This document shows, in pieces, positions 1 through 5,633 of a DNA stretch of 10,631 bases; positions within the stretch are counted from its first letter, which is position 1; each line of letters starts with the position of its first letter. The notes under the pieces were generated by a model. The model was not told where the DNA came from. It saw nothing but the letters and a program-made list of their open reading frames with translations, and searched no databases. Source of the stretch: Terriglobia bacterium (GTDB taxonomy: Bacteria > Acidobacteriota > Terriglobia > UBA7540); NCBI GenBank assembly GCA_030040295.1, contig JASHTZ010000322.1:1-10631 (forward strand), written 5' to 3'. A program made the translations under genes and the position numbers.

Positions 1-1
1 T

Positions 2-1852
2 GGTCCGCTGCTCGGTGCGGTCGTCATGTGGCTGATCCTGCGCAAGCTCGCCGACATGGCCCGCAGTCAGGCCAGGAGTGAGAATCAGGCTGAAATTGCC
101 CGGCTGAATGAACGAGTTTCCTCCATCACCGAAGACTTGAACCAGCACCGCACCAGGCTCAACGAGTCTGAGGTCAAGGCCACGGAACTGCGTAGCCAGC
201 TCGACGTTATGCGCGACGAGCGCACCCGCCTCCAGGAACGCGCGGCTAGAGTGCCAACACTCGAAGCCCAGACTGCCGAGCTCGCAGCTGAGTTAAGTGC
301 GCGTCAGGAGGATAACACCCGGATTGCGACGCAGTTGGCTGAACGCACCCGAGCACTTGAATCCGTCGAAGAACGATTGGCTGGGTTAGAGGCTGAGCAC
401 AAGACCAGTCTTGAGGCGATGGAAGCACTCCGATCCAGGTTGCAGGAAGAAACGAATCGATCGGCAACTCTGACTGAGCAGAGTGCGCGTCTGCCCGAAT
501 TGGAGAAGATCGTCACTGCCGCGACTGGGGAGAAGCAGCAGCTCAATCAACAAGTAGCTGATTTACGCCAACAACTTGGAGGCGCGGAGTCCGCGTTGGC
601 AGGCCGGCAGAACCAAATTGCTCGCCTGGAAGGTGAATCGTCCGAGCTTGCCGCGAAGTACGAACAATTAGTAAAAGAACAACAGGGCCTCATGACTCAG
701 CTCGCAGAGCTGACGACCACGCTTGGAGCTGAGCGCAAACAGGGTGCTGAAAAACTGGCCCTTCTCAGCGAAGCGGAGCAGAAGTTCTCCGCAACCTTTG
801 AGTCCCTCGCTAATAAAATCTTCGAAGAAAAATCGCAACGGTTTACCGAGCAGAATAAGGTCAACATCGGTCAAATCCTCGACCCGCTAAGAACCAAAAT
901 CCACGAGTTTCAGACCAAGGTTGAAGAGGTCTATGTCCAGGAAGGAAAGGACCGCTCCGCGCTGGCCGAGCAGGTGAAGCAGCTCATGGGGCTGAATCAA
1001 CAACTCTCGCAGGAAGCCAATAACCTCACTCTGGCCCTTAAAGGCTCAAGCAAGACTCAGGGCAACTGGGGCGAGATGGTTCTGGAGAGGGTGTTCGAGG
1101 ACTGCGGTCTACGGAAAGACTCTGATTACCTCATGAGGCCAACCTACACCAAAGAGGATGGTTCCAGGGTGCAGCCCGACGCCGTGATTCATCTTCCTGA
1201 GAATCGGAACCTCGTTTCGGATGCGAAGGTCTCGCTTGTCGCCTATGACGAGTACACCAGCGCTGACAACGACGCTACACGGGCGATGGCAGTCCAGCGG
1301 CATGTGGCCTCCGTTCGCAACCACATCAACGCGCTTTCGGGAGCCAATTATCAATCAATTGAAGAACTGAAATCGCTCGATTTCGTCATAATGTTTGTAC
1401 CCATCGAGCCGGCGTTTATACTCGCCGTCGCGAACGACGGCAGGCTGTGGCAGGACGCCTGGCAGAGGAACATTCTCCTGGTCAGCCCGAGTAGCCTGCT
1501 GTTCGTTGTTCGCATCGTCGCCAACCTTTGGAGGCAGGAGTTACAAAAGCGAAGTGTCCAGGAGATCGCGAAGCGCGGAGCCGACCTTTACGATAAATTG
1601 GTGGGCTTTGTCGAAGACCTCAAGACGCTGGGCCAGCGCTTAACGCAAGCAAAGGATAGCTACGACAGCGCCTATTCAAAACTCTATACGGGCAAAGGTA
1701 ACGTAATCCGTCGAGCCGAAACACTCAAAGAACTGGGTGTAAAGCCTTCGAAGACTTTACCTGCCGACCTAGTCGAGGCTGCCCTCGAAGCGCCTGCACT
1801 TTCGGCGATCTCGGGGGACGAAGGCGCAAAAGTTCAAGGCGCAGAAGGATAA
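2..1852 (+). CDS. rmuC: RmuC family DNA recombination protein (5' end cut by window edge)
   Basis: RmuC proteins are predicted nucleases, linked in E. coli to limiting inversions at short inverted repeats. The frame is open to the left edge. The eight codons before the first visible ATG (base 26) read GPLLGAVV and join MWLILRKLA, giving the N-terminal membrane anchor usual for this family, and that ATG has no Shine-Dalgarno, so the true start lies outside the window. Counting from base 26 (608 aa), residues about 10-320 form a long Glu/Gln/Arg/Leu-rich coiled coil. The conserved RmuC domain follows: KGSSKTQGNWGE near 338-350, then PDAVIHLP near 384 and SDAKVS near 397, which match the PD-(D/E)xK-like catalytic core, then the SPSSLL and LYDKLVGFVEDL stretches. 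The C-terminal tail after about 590 is low-complexity. It converges on the minus-strand cluster and is probably host backbone, not part of it. Confidence 0.93.
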   Translation, partial: GPLLGAVVMWLILRKLADMARSQARSENQAEIARLNERVSSITEDLNQHRTRLNESEVKATELRSQLDVMRDERTRLQERAARVPTLEAQTAELAAELSARQEDNTRIATQLAERTRALESVEERLAGLEAEHKTSLEAMEALRSRLQEETNRSATLTEQSARLPELEKIVTAATGEKQQLNQQVADLRQQLGGAESALAGRQNQIARLEGESSELAAKYEQLVKEQQGLMTQLAELTTTLGAERKQGAEKLALLSEAEQKFSATFESLANKIFEEKSQRFTEQNKVNIGQILDPLRTKIHEFQTKVEEVYVQEGKDRSALAEQVKQLMGLNQQLSQEANNLTLALKGSSKTQGNWGEMVLERVFEDCGLRKDSDYLMRPTYTKEDGSRVQPDAVIHLPENRNLVSDAKVSLVAYDEYTSADNDATRAMAVQRHVASVRNHINALSGANYQSIEELKSLDFVIMFVPIEPAFILAVANDGRLWQDAWQRNILLVSPSSLLFVVRIVANLWRQELQKRSVQEIAKRGADLYDKLVGFVEDLKTLGQRLTQAKDSYDSAYSKLYTGKGNVIRRAETLKELGVKPSKTLPADLVEAALEAPALSAISGDEGAKVQGAEG

Positions 1853-1932
1853 CTATTTCTCCCTGCACGCCGACACCCGCAAGTGCCCCGGCGCATCGCG
1901 ACCACGGCAGCTTCCGTTGTTTCTATTGCTGT

Positions 1933-1976
1933 GGGACCTTCCCGGTCTTGGGTCAAGATTCTTCGCGGGAAGTCCC
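1933..1976. repeat. Nested inverted repeat between rmuC and the AAA+ gene
   Basis: The outer arms GGGACCTTCCCG (1933-1944) and CGGGAAGTCCC (1966-1976) pair over 11 bp with a single bulged C at 1938. Inside the loop a second stem, TCTTG (1946-1950) with CAAGA (1954-1958), closes a 3-base loop. No T-tract follows on either strand. It may be a transcript-end structure or part of a small structured RNA. Confidence 0.55.
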
Positions 1977-2040
1977 CATCTAGGAAGTTACCGTCTCTAC
2001 GTGTGACCACTCGGTGGCGTAGTCGGCTATGCGCGGATTT

Positions 2041-2083
2041 GCTCGCCGCTTCAGTTTTTTGGGGTTGGAGCCTTGCGGCGGGC
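2041..2083. repeat. Inverted repeat with 25-base loop
   Basis: GCTCGCCGC (2041-2049) pairs with GCGGCGGGC (2075-2083) over 9 bp including one G-T. The loop contains TTTTTTGGGG. It lies about 80 bases past the stop codon of the AAA+ gene on the minus strand. It is a weak candidate for a transcript-end structure. Confidence 0.4.
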
Positions 2084-2162
2084 AACTATCTCAGAATCCA
2101 CCAGTGATGCCGGCCAGCCTAGCGGATTGTCCCAACACGTGCGTGAAAAGGGGAATTGGGTA

Positions 2163-3149
2163 TCACGCGATCGCGTAGTGGTCGTCTACGGCCCATCTGG
2201 TGTAACCCGCGGTGCAGCGAATGGCCGGCGCTCGGAGGGTGGCGTCCCGGACGCAGAGCACGCGGAACTCAGTGGGCAGCCGATTCAGGTACAGGCAGAC
2301 GCGATCGAAGTTGGCATCGGAAGCGCACCGCGCCAGCGCGGAAGCGACCGCATATTGTGCCGCGGCGTTCTCCGGGACGGGCTCCTGAAGAGGGTTCATG
2401 AGAATGGCATCGATGTTGGGCAGCTCCCTGAAGGTCCGGAGGAAGGCGGAGAACTCCGTTGCGGCTCCACTTCCCACGGCGCCCGCGATGACCTCATGCT
2501 CCAGGGAAGGGCTCGACTTTGAGTCGAGGGAATCGAGAATACGCGAGACGAACTCCCAGGAGCGCGGCGAGGGAAAAGCGTGGGCGTCGCGGTCGAAGAC
2601 GCTCAGCAGTTCGGGCCGGAAGCGGAGGAAAGCGATCACTTCAGGACGAATTGCTGCCTGGATTGCCCATTCCGACCATTCCTGGAGATCCACCTCCAAT
2701 TCGAGGTGCACGAAGCGGTTGCGCAGCGGAGTGGGCATTCGAGTCGTTGCTCCGCGGTCCGAGTCGCGGTTGCCGGCAGCGATGATGGCCCACCCGTCGG
2801 GTAGAGTGTATTCGCCCAGCTTGCGATCCAGGACCAATTGATAGCAACTGGCCTGAACCATCGCGGGCGCTGCATTTAGTTCATCCAAGAAAAGAATGCC
2901 CGCGCCCTCCTGTGGCAAGAACTCGGGAGTCGCCCATTTCGACCGGCCGTCGCTCGCTAGAAACGGCAAGCCCCGTAAATCGACTGGATCGAGCAAGAGC
3001 GCTCGCAGGTCTTGCAGCCGCACATTTAAGGCTTCAGCAAGCTGCCTGATGATCGCACTCTTTCCCACGCCTGGCGATCCCCAGACGAACACTGGTCTCC
3101 TGGCAGCCACCAGGATACGTAGGGCATCAAGCACAGATGATGCCTTCAT
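2163..3149 (-). CDS. MoxR-type AAA+ ATPase
   Basis: This 328-aa AAA+ ATPase resembles the MoxR/dynein-related (AAA_5) group, which remodels protein partners using ATP. All core motifs are present: Walker A GSPGVGKS (residues 24-31), Walker B GILFLDE with D89/E90, sensor-1 N127 in AAGNR, the LRNRF box with a likely arginine finger at R145, and a sensor-2 position at R196 (SPRSWEF). The C-terminal third is the helical extension seen in ATPases that usually sit next to a von Willebrand A (VWA) or metallopeptidase-like partner. No VWA gene follows: the next gene is rmuC, facing the other way. The reading frame extends 9 codons upstream (to 3176), but AAAGGAGG four bases before the ATG at 3149 fixes the start. 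It is last in the cluster, 72 bases after the RNR-like gene. Function is by family only; the target is unknown. Confidence 0.9.
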   Translation of the reverse strand: MKASSVLDALRILVAARRPVFVWGSPGVGKSAIIRQLAEALNVRLQDLRALLLDPVDLRGLPFLASDGRSKWATPEFLPQEGAGILFLDELNAAPAMVQASCYQLVLDRKLGEYTLPDGWAIIAAGNRDSDRGATTRMPTPLRNRFVHLELEVDLQEWSEWAIQAAIRPEVIAFLRFRPELLSVFDRDAHAFPSPRSWEFVSRILDSLDSKSSPSLEHEVIAGAVGSGAATEFSAFLRTFRELPNIDAILMNPLQEPVPENAAAQYAVASALARCASDANFDRVCLYLNRLPTEFRVLCVRDATLRAPAIRCTAGYTRWAVDDHYAIA

Positions 3150-3153
3150 AGAG

Positions 3154-3161
3154 CCTCCTTT
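3154..3161 (-). promoter_or_regulatory. Ribosome binding site that sets the AAA+ start
   Basis: On the minus strand AAAGGAGG lies four bases upstream of the ATG at 3149. It falls inside the alternative longer frame that begins at 3176, so the shorter start is preferred. Confidence 0.8.
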
Positions 3162-3221
3162 CTCAAAGATATTCAATTTGCACGATCGAGAGTGAAGCTG
3201 AAAGGATTGGGGGTTTCAATT

Positions 3222-3785
3222 TCAGGAACACCCGCTGGTACTCCCGCAGTTTGCGCAGCGGTAGCATGACCCGCTACGGGTCATGATGGCCCCGCACTCT
3301 TTGCAAGCCGGCGCATCCATTTGCCCTACGACCAACTCATTTCCTGGGAGGGAGGCGGGCGCCGAAGCTGTTGCCTCAGCTTCGGCGCCCGTGGGGGAAG
3401 GCGACGCTTGCGGGAGAAACTTGAGCGCCAACCAGCGGCTGATGTAATCCGTTAACGATTTTGCGTAGCCGATTTCGGAATTCCCACTCCACCCGCTCGG
3501 CTCAAAACGCGTGTGGCTGAACTTGTCGCAAAGGATTTTGAGGGGTACACCGTACTGAAGCGCCAGGGACACAGCCGTTGCGAAGCAGTCCATAAGCCCC
3601 GAAACTGTTGACCCTTCCTTCGCCGTGGTGATGAAGATCTCGCCGGGGTTCCCATCCTCGTAAAATCCCACCGTCAGATACCCCTCATACCCGCCAACGT
3701 TGAAGTGGTGCACGAGGGCTTTCCGTTCGTCCGGCAATCGGCGCCGAACCGGAGCGGCTCCTGTGCTATCTTTGATTTCGGGCAT
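3222..3785 (-). CDS. Free-standing C-terminal (TSCPD plus zinc-ribbon) domain of class II ribonucleotide reductase
   Basis: This 187-aa protein matches only the C-terminal end of adenosylcobalamin-dependent ribonucleotide reductases (NrdJ). Residues 15-125 carry the typical RRRLPDER, GGYEGYLTVG, GNPGEIFI, AKEGSTVSGLMDCFA, SLALQYGVPL, RFEPSG and DYISRWLALKFL segments. A low-complexity Ala/Glu/Ser/Pro linker (about 126-148) leads to a cysteine-rich tail: C161-x2-C164, C174, C177-x2-C180 and C186. In full enzymes such a tail is thought to bind zinc and/or re-reduce the active site. The catalytic barrel, B12 site and allosteric regions are absent, so this cannot be an active RNR alone. The gene looks intact, with an ATG, an uninterrupted frame and conserved domain ends, and not like a decaying fragment. 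The Shine-Dalgarno is weak (GAGAAG), which suggests coupling to upstream translation. It could modulate a host RNR, act as a thiol/zinc protein, or do something new. Confidence 0.88.
   Translation of the reverse strand: MPEIKDSTGAAPVRRRLPDERKALVHHFNVGGYEGYLTVGFYEDGNPGEIFITTAKEGSTVSGLMDCFATAVSLALQYGVPLKILCDKFSHTRFEPSGWSGNSEIGYAKSLTDYISRWLALKFLPQASPSPTGAEAEATASAPASLPGNELVVGQMDAPACKECGAIMTRSGSCYRCANCGSTSGCS
3265..3285. repeat. Perfect 9-bp inverted repeat in the zinc-tail coding region
   Basis: CATGACCCG (3265-3273), CTA, then CGGGTCATG (3277-3285) is a perfect hairpin with a 3-base loop. It encodes the MTRSGS part of the Cys-rich tail, so it may be a by-product of coding. Confidence 0.5.
3356..3391. 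repeat. Perfect 15-bp hairpin in the linker between the TSCPD and zinc domains
   Basis: CGGGCGCCGAAGCTG (3356-3370) and CAGCTTCGGCGCCCG (3377-3391) are perfect inverted copies with the 6-base loop TTGCCT. The hairpin lies within the RNR-like gene, exactly where the protein has a low-complexity TGAEAEATASAPA linker. The mRNA would form a very stable stem. It could pause ribosomes between the two folded domains, mark a processing site, or be a small palindromic repeat that inserted in frame. Confidence 0.75.
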
Positions 3786-3840
3786 AGACTTCTCGCAACA
3801 AGGTCGAAGAGATTTGCTTTCCCCTGCTCATAGACATCAT
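3766..3840 (-). other. Possible 24-codon coupling ORF between the HD and RNR-like genes
   Basis: An ATG at 3840 overlaps the HD gene stop as ATGA, the same arrangement seen at two other junctions in the cluster. It opens a 24-codon frame (starting MMSMSRGKQ) that ends with TAG at 3766, 17 bases inside the RNR-like gene. Its product resembles nothing I know. It may only carry ribosomes across the gap to the weakly primed ATG at 3785, or it may be chance. Confidence 0.25.
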
Positions 3841-4487
3841 CGTTCGCGGGGAGTCGCACGAGTCGAGTAAGACAGGTGATACCGAATTTCGCCGCGGGAT
3901 TCGAGGGCACTCTCAGGCTTGGGCCGCGGGCGCAGAACCGTCCAATGGTCTCGAACACCATTGCGATGTTGCTCAACCCAGCGCCGGGTATACAGCTTTA
4001 TCCCTTCCAGCCAGACGCCGGGATCACGGGACTTGAGCAGGCTCAGCTCGAAGCTTGTGACGTTGCCGCACAGCTGGCGGCTGCTCGCGACACGCATGTA
4101 TTCGTGAAGTTCCCCACTCATCCGGGCCATGGGAAGGTAAAGCCAGGCAGGCGTCAAAACAAACGCCAGCTTGTCGGCCAGGCAGAGCTTCGAGTACGGC
4201 TTGCCAACTCGCTTCGCCCAATGCCGCGAATGGCAAAGAGTGAAGTCGCCCCAATTCGGCCCAAAGAGCCCGCCCATGATGCGGCCGCCGAGCACGACGT
4301 GCTGTTCTCCCTCGTTTCCGTCCATATCGCGCTTTCCGAGGTAGCCGATGTCATGCAGGAAGAAGGCAAACCAAAGTCTGATGTCCCACGGGAAGGCGAA
4401 CATTTTCCACCAAGCGAACGCAACGAAAAATGGGTGAATGAAAATGCAATGCACGCCAAAAAGCACGCTCTTTGTTCCGACCTTCAT
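3837..4487 (-). CDS. HD-domain (metal-dependent phosphohydrolase-like) protein
   Basis: This 216-aa protein carries an HD-type metal site. H18 may be the first ligand, H45-D46 sits in FFLHDIGYLG, E61 and H63 follow in GNEGEQHVVLG, H86 and H89 lie in CHSRHW, and D105 in LCLADKLAF fits the closing aspartate. HD proteins usually hydrolyse phosphate esters of nucleotides or nucleic acids with bound metal, but the substrate here cannot be read. Residues 8-44 are strongly hydrophobic and aromatic (FIHPFFVAFAWW), which suggests a buried helical core or membrane contact. The frame extends upstream to 4670, but that part reads as Arg-rich noise. GGGAGGT at 4496-4502 and the ATGA overlap with the previous gene's stop fix the start at 4487. 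The tail after about 165 is basic and not recognised. Confidence 0.82.
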   Translation of the reverse strand: MKVGTKSVLFGVHCIFIHPFFVAFAWWKMFAFPWDIRLWFAFFLHDIGYLGKRDMDGNEGEQHVVLGGRIMGGLFGPNWGDFTLCHSRHWAKRVGKPYSKLCLADKLAFVLTPAWLYLPMARMSGELHEYMRVASSRQLCGNVTSFELSLLKSRDPGVWLEGIKLYTRRWVEQHRNGVRDHWTVLRPRPKPESALESRGEIRYHLSYSTRATPRER

Positions 4488-4681
4488 CTCGAATGACCTC
4501 CCGCGGTGGTCGTGAGCTTTTTCTCGCTTTGCTCTCCCGATGCCGTGCGCTTCCCGATCACGAACATTACAACTGCGTGCGCTTTGTCCAGTGCTCTGAA
4601 CAACTCTGCAACGTCGCTCGTTCGCCCGCGCACAGCAATTTGCAGGATTATCTCCACGTCGATATCGCAAACGGGTGTCAT
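4484..4681 (-). CDS. Small hypothetical protein, translationally coupled on both sides
   Basis: I do not recognise this 65-aa protein. Its first 45 residues (MTPVCDIDVEIILQIAVRG, then VAELFRALDKAHAVVMFVIG) look like a small folded unit of beta strands and a helix. The last 20 are polar. Its ATG overlaps the stop of the 217-aa gene (ATGA, bases 4678-4681), and its own stop overlaps the ATG of the HD gene (ATGA, 4484-4487). GAGGTGG lies just upstream. This double coupling is the main evidence that it is real, and it suggests the product is made together with the HD protein, perhaps as a partner or regulator. No function can be assigned. Confidence 0.7.
   Translation of the reverse strand: MTPVCDIDVEIILQIAVRGRTSDVAELFRALDKAHAVVMFVIGKRTASGEQSEKKLTTTAGGHSR
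4496..4502 (-). promoter_or_regulatory. Ribosome binding site that sets the HD-gene start
   Basis: On the minus strand GGGAGGT lies eight bases before the ATG at 4487. It is inside both the coding end of the 65-aa gene and the spurious longer HD frame, and it supports the short start. Confidence 0.7.
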
Positions 4682-5331
4682 TCGACCACCTCAGTCACAT
4701 TTGCCTCGCTGGGATTCCCGGCACCCTGGTTCGGTGCTCTCAGATAATGTGCGTGCTGACAGCCTGTGCAGCAGACCGCACCAGTGACAGCCTTCCCAGC
4801 GACCTCAAACTGAGCCGGAATGGCCAATACTTCCCCTGCACGCGTGTTGAAAGCCGGCACGACCGACCCTCGCTGGTCTCGATGCTCTCGTACCAAGTCA
4901 CCTTCCAGGTAACCATCATGCCCACGAAACAAAATCTTGTTTTCAAGTGGGGGGCGCTTCCCGCTCTCGGTCTGTCCAGGCGCATGACGCGTAATCAGAA
5001 GGTCGTAGGTGTGCCCTCGGCGAAACATTTCCACACGCACAAACGCCGGCGCAATCACCAATGCGTGCACACCGTTGACTCCAACTGAGTCAAGTGGATG
5101 AAGCCAGGAGAGCCGTCCGCCGCTTTCATGGCAGAAAGTTACGTAGTGGCCGAGTTGTTCCACGGCGCCGCCCGACTCCACGCCGCGAACCACATAGCGA
5201 TGTGCCAGATGCTGGAGCTCCAGGCTGACAGCGGGGTTAGCGTAAATGCCAACCTCGCCCAACCTCCGTAATGCATGCCGTGGAATATTTAGTCCCTGAC
5301 GGGCTTCGTCTCGTCCATTGCTTCGACCCAT
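4678..5331 (-). CDS. Hypothetical protein with C-terminal Cys/His cluster
   Basis: I do not recognise this 217-aa protein. It is soluble-looking, with no signal peptide or membrane segment. The N-terminal part (about 12-45) is helical and Arg/Leu-rich. The middle contains GHYVTFCHESGGRLSWLHPLD, then VNGVHALVIAPAFVRVEMFRRGHTYDLLITRHAP, which alternate like beta strands. The C-terminal part holds C187, C188, C191, H193 and H195 (CCTGCQHAHY), a possible metal site. The frame extends 47 codons upstream (to 5472), but AAGGAGA five bases before the ATG at 5331 marks the start, and the upstream stretch overlaps the 77-aa gene in another frame. Its stop overlaps the start of the 65-aa gene as ATGA. 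A 68-base gap separates it from the gene before. Confidence 0.75.
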   Translation of the reverse strand: MGRSNGRDEARQGLNIPRHALRRLGEVGIYANPAVSLELQHLAHRYVVRGVESGGAVEQLGHYVTFCHESGGRLSWLHPLDSVGVNGVHALVIAPAFVRVEMFRRGHTYDLLITRHAPGQTESGKRPPLENKILFRGHDGYLEGDLVREHRDQRGSVVPAFNTRAGEVLAIPAQFEVAGKAVTGAVCCTGCQHAHYLRAPNQGAGNPSEANVTEVVE

Positions 5332-5336
5332 GCTTG

Positions 5337-5343
5337 TCTCCTT
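5337..5343 (-). promoter_or_regulatory. Ribosome binding site that sets the 217-aa gene start
   Basis: On the minus strand AAGGAGA lies five bases upstream of the ATG at 5331. It favours this start over the in-frame ATG at 5472, which lies inside the 77-aa gene. Confidence 0.7.
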
Positions 5344-5399
5344 GCGCGCAATTGCACCAGAGCCTCGAATCCCACCCGATTTGTCGACTCTAATTGACG

Positions 5400-5633
5400 C
5401 TATCCAGTCACGCGCTTTAGCTCGGTCTGAACATCTGCCGGCCGGACGCCGTTCGGACCTTGCGTGTAACAACGGCCTTCGGAATCGAGCAAAAGATACC
5501 GTCGCGTCCAGATGTGCTTGTAGAATTCAATTCCGCCTTCACGCCACATCCACATAAACTCCGAGCAGCCGCCCCGACCAACGAGATGTTCAAGTGGCTG
5601 CCAATTCGGGTTCTCAAGGCTCTTTTCAGCCAT
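5400..5633 (-). CDS. Small hypothetical protein directly after the primase
   Basis: This 77-aa protein is unknown to me but has the composition of a real folded protein. It is rich in Trp, Tyr and Gly, with segments such as NWQPLEHLVG, CSEFMWMWREGG, EFYKHIWTRRYLLLD and GRCYTQGPNGVRP. Its ATG lies within the last codons of the primase gene, and the two share 8 bases (ATGGCTGA). GAAGGG sits five bases before the start. The overlap makes co-translation with the primase likely, so a role as a primase accessory or partner is a reasonable inference. No catalytic motif is visible. Confidence 0.7.
   Translation of the reverse strand: MAEKSLENPNWQPLEHLVGRGGCSEFMWMWREGGIEFYKHIWTRRYLLLDSEGRCYTQGPNGVRPADVQTELKRVTG

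Larger units (their letters stand above)
1853..2162. other. Intergenic gap between convergent genes, no convincing gene, two inverted repeats
   Basis: This 310-base gap lies between the ends of rmuC (plus) and the AAA+ ATPase gene (minus). Reading frames of 60-85 codons exist on both strands, but none has a ribosome binding site, a recognisable product or balanced composition, so I call none. Two inverted repeats stand out, at 1933-1976 and 2041-2083. Neither is followed by a clear T-run, so classical terminators are not evident. The gap could hold a structured RNA, the decayed end of a gene, or simply the 3' ends of both transcripts. Confidence 0.5.

Noticed and set aside
1739..1761. GTAAAG/CTTTAC inverted repeat near the end of rmuC
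   Set aside because: The 6-bp arms are inside the coding region with no T-run after them, so a terminator is not supported.
1834..2107. Short open frames on both strands in the gap after rmuC
   Set aside because: They are Arg/Ser/Ala-rich with no ribosome binding site and overlap each other. Another plus-strand frame running from the end of rmuC to about 2005 has hydrophobic segments but no start codon context. None can be supported as a gene.
2512..2528. CTCGACT-TTG-AGTCGAG hairpin in the AAA+ gene
   Set aside because: It is a short palindrome within well-supported coding sequence. It is likely chance, and there is no context for a regulatory role.
3674..3976. A 100-codon minus-strand frame across the HD/RNR-like junction
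   Set aside because: It overlaps two better supported genes in another frame and has no ribosome binding site or recognisable product.
3876..4496. A 206-codon open frame on the plus strand
   Set aside because: It lies antisense to the HD gene, which has metal-site motifs, a good ribosome binding site and coupled neighbours. The plus-strand product resembles nothing.
4488..4670. A 61-codon N-terminal extension of the HD protein
   Set aside because: The extension is Arg/Cys-rich noise in a different frame over the 65-aa gene. The ribosome binding site and ATGA overlap place the start at 4487.
5332..5472. A 47-codon N-terminal extension of the 217-aa protein
   Set aside because: It overlaps the 77-aa gene in another frame, and the ribosome binding site at 5337-5343 marks the later start.
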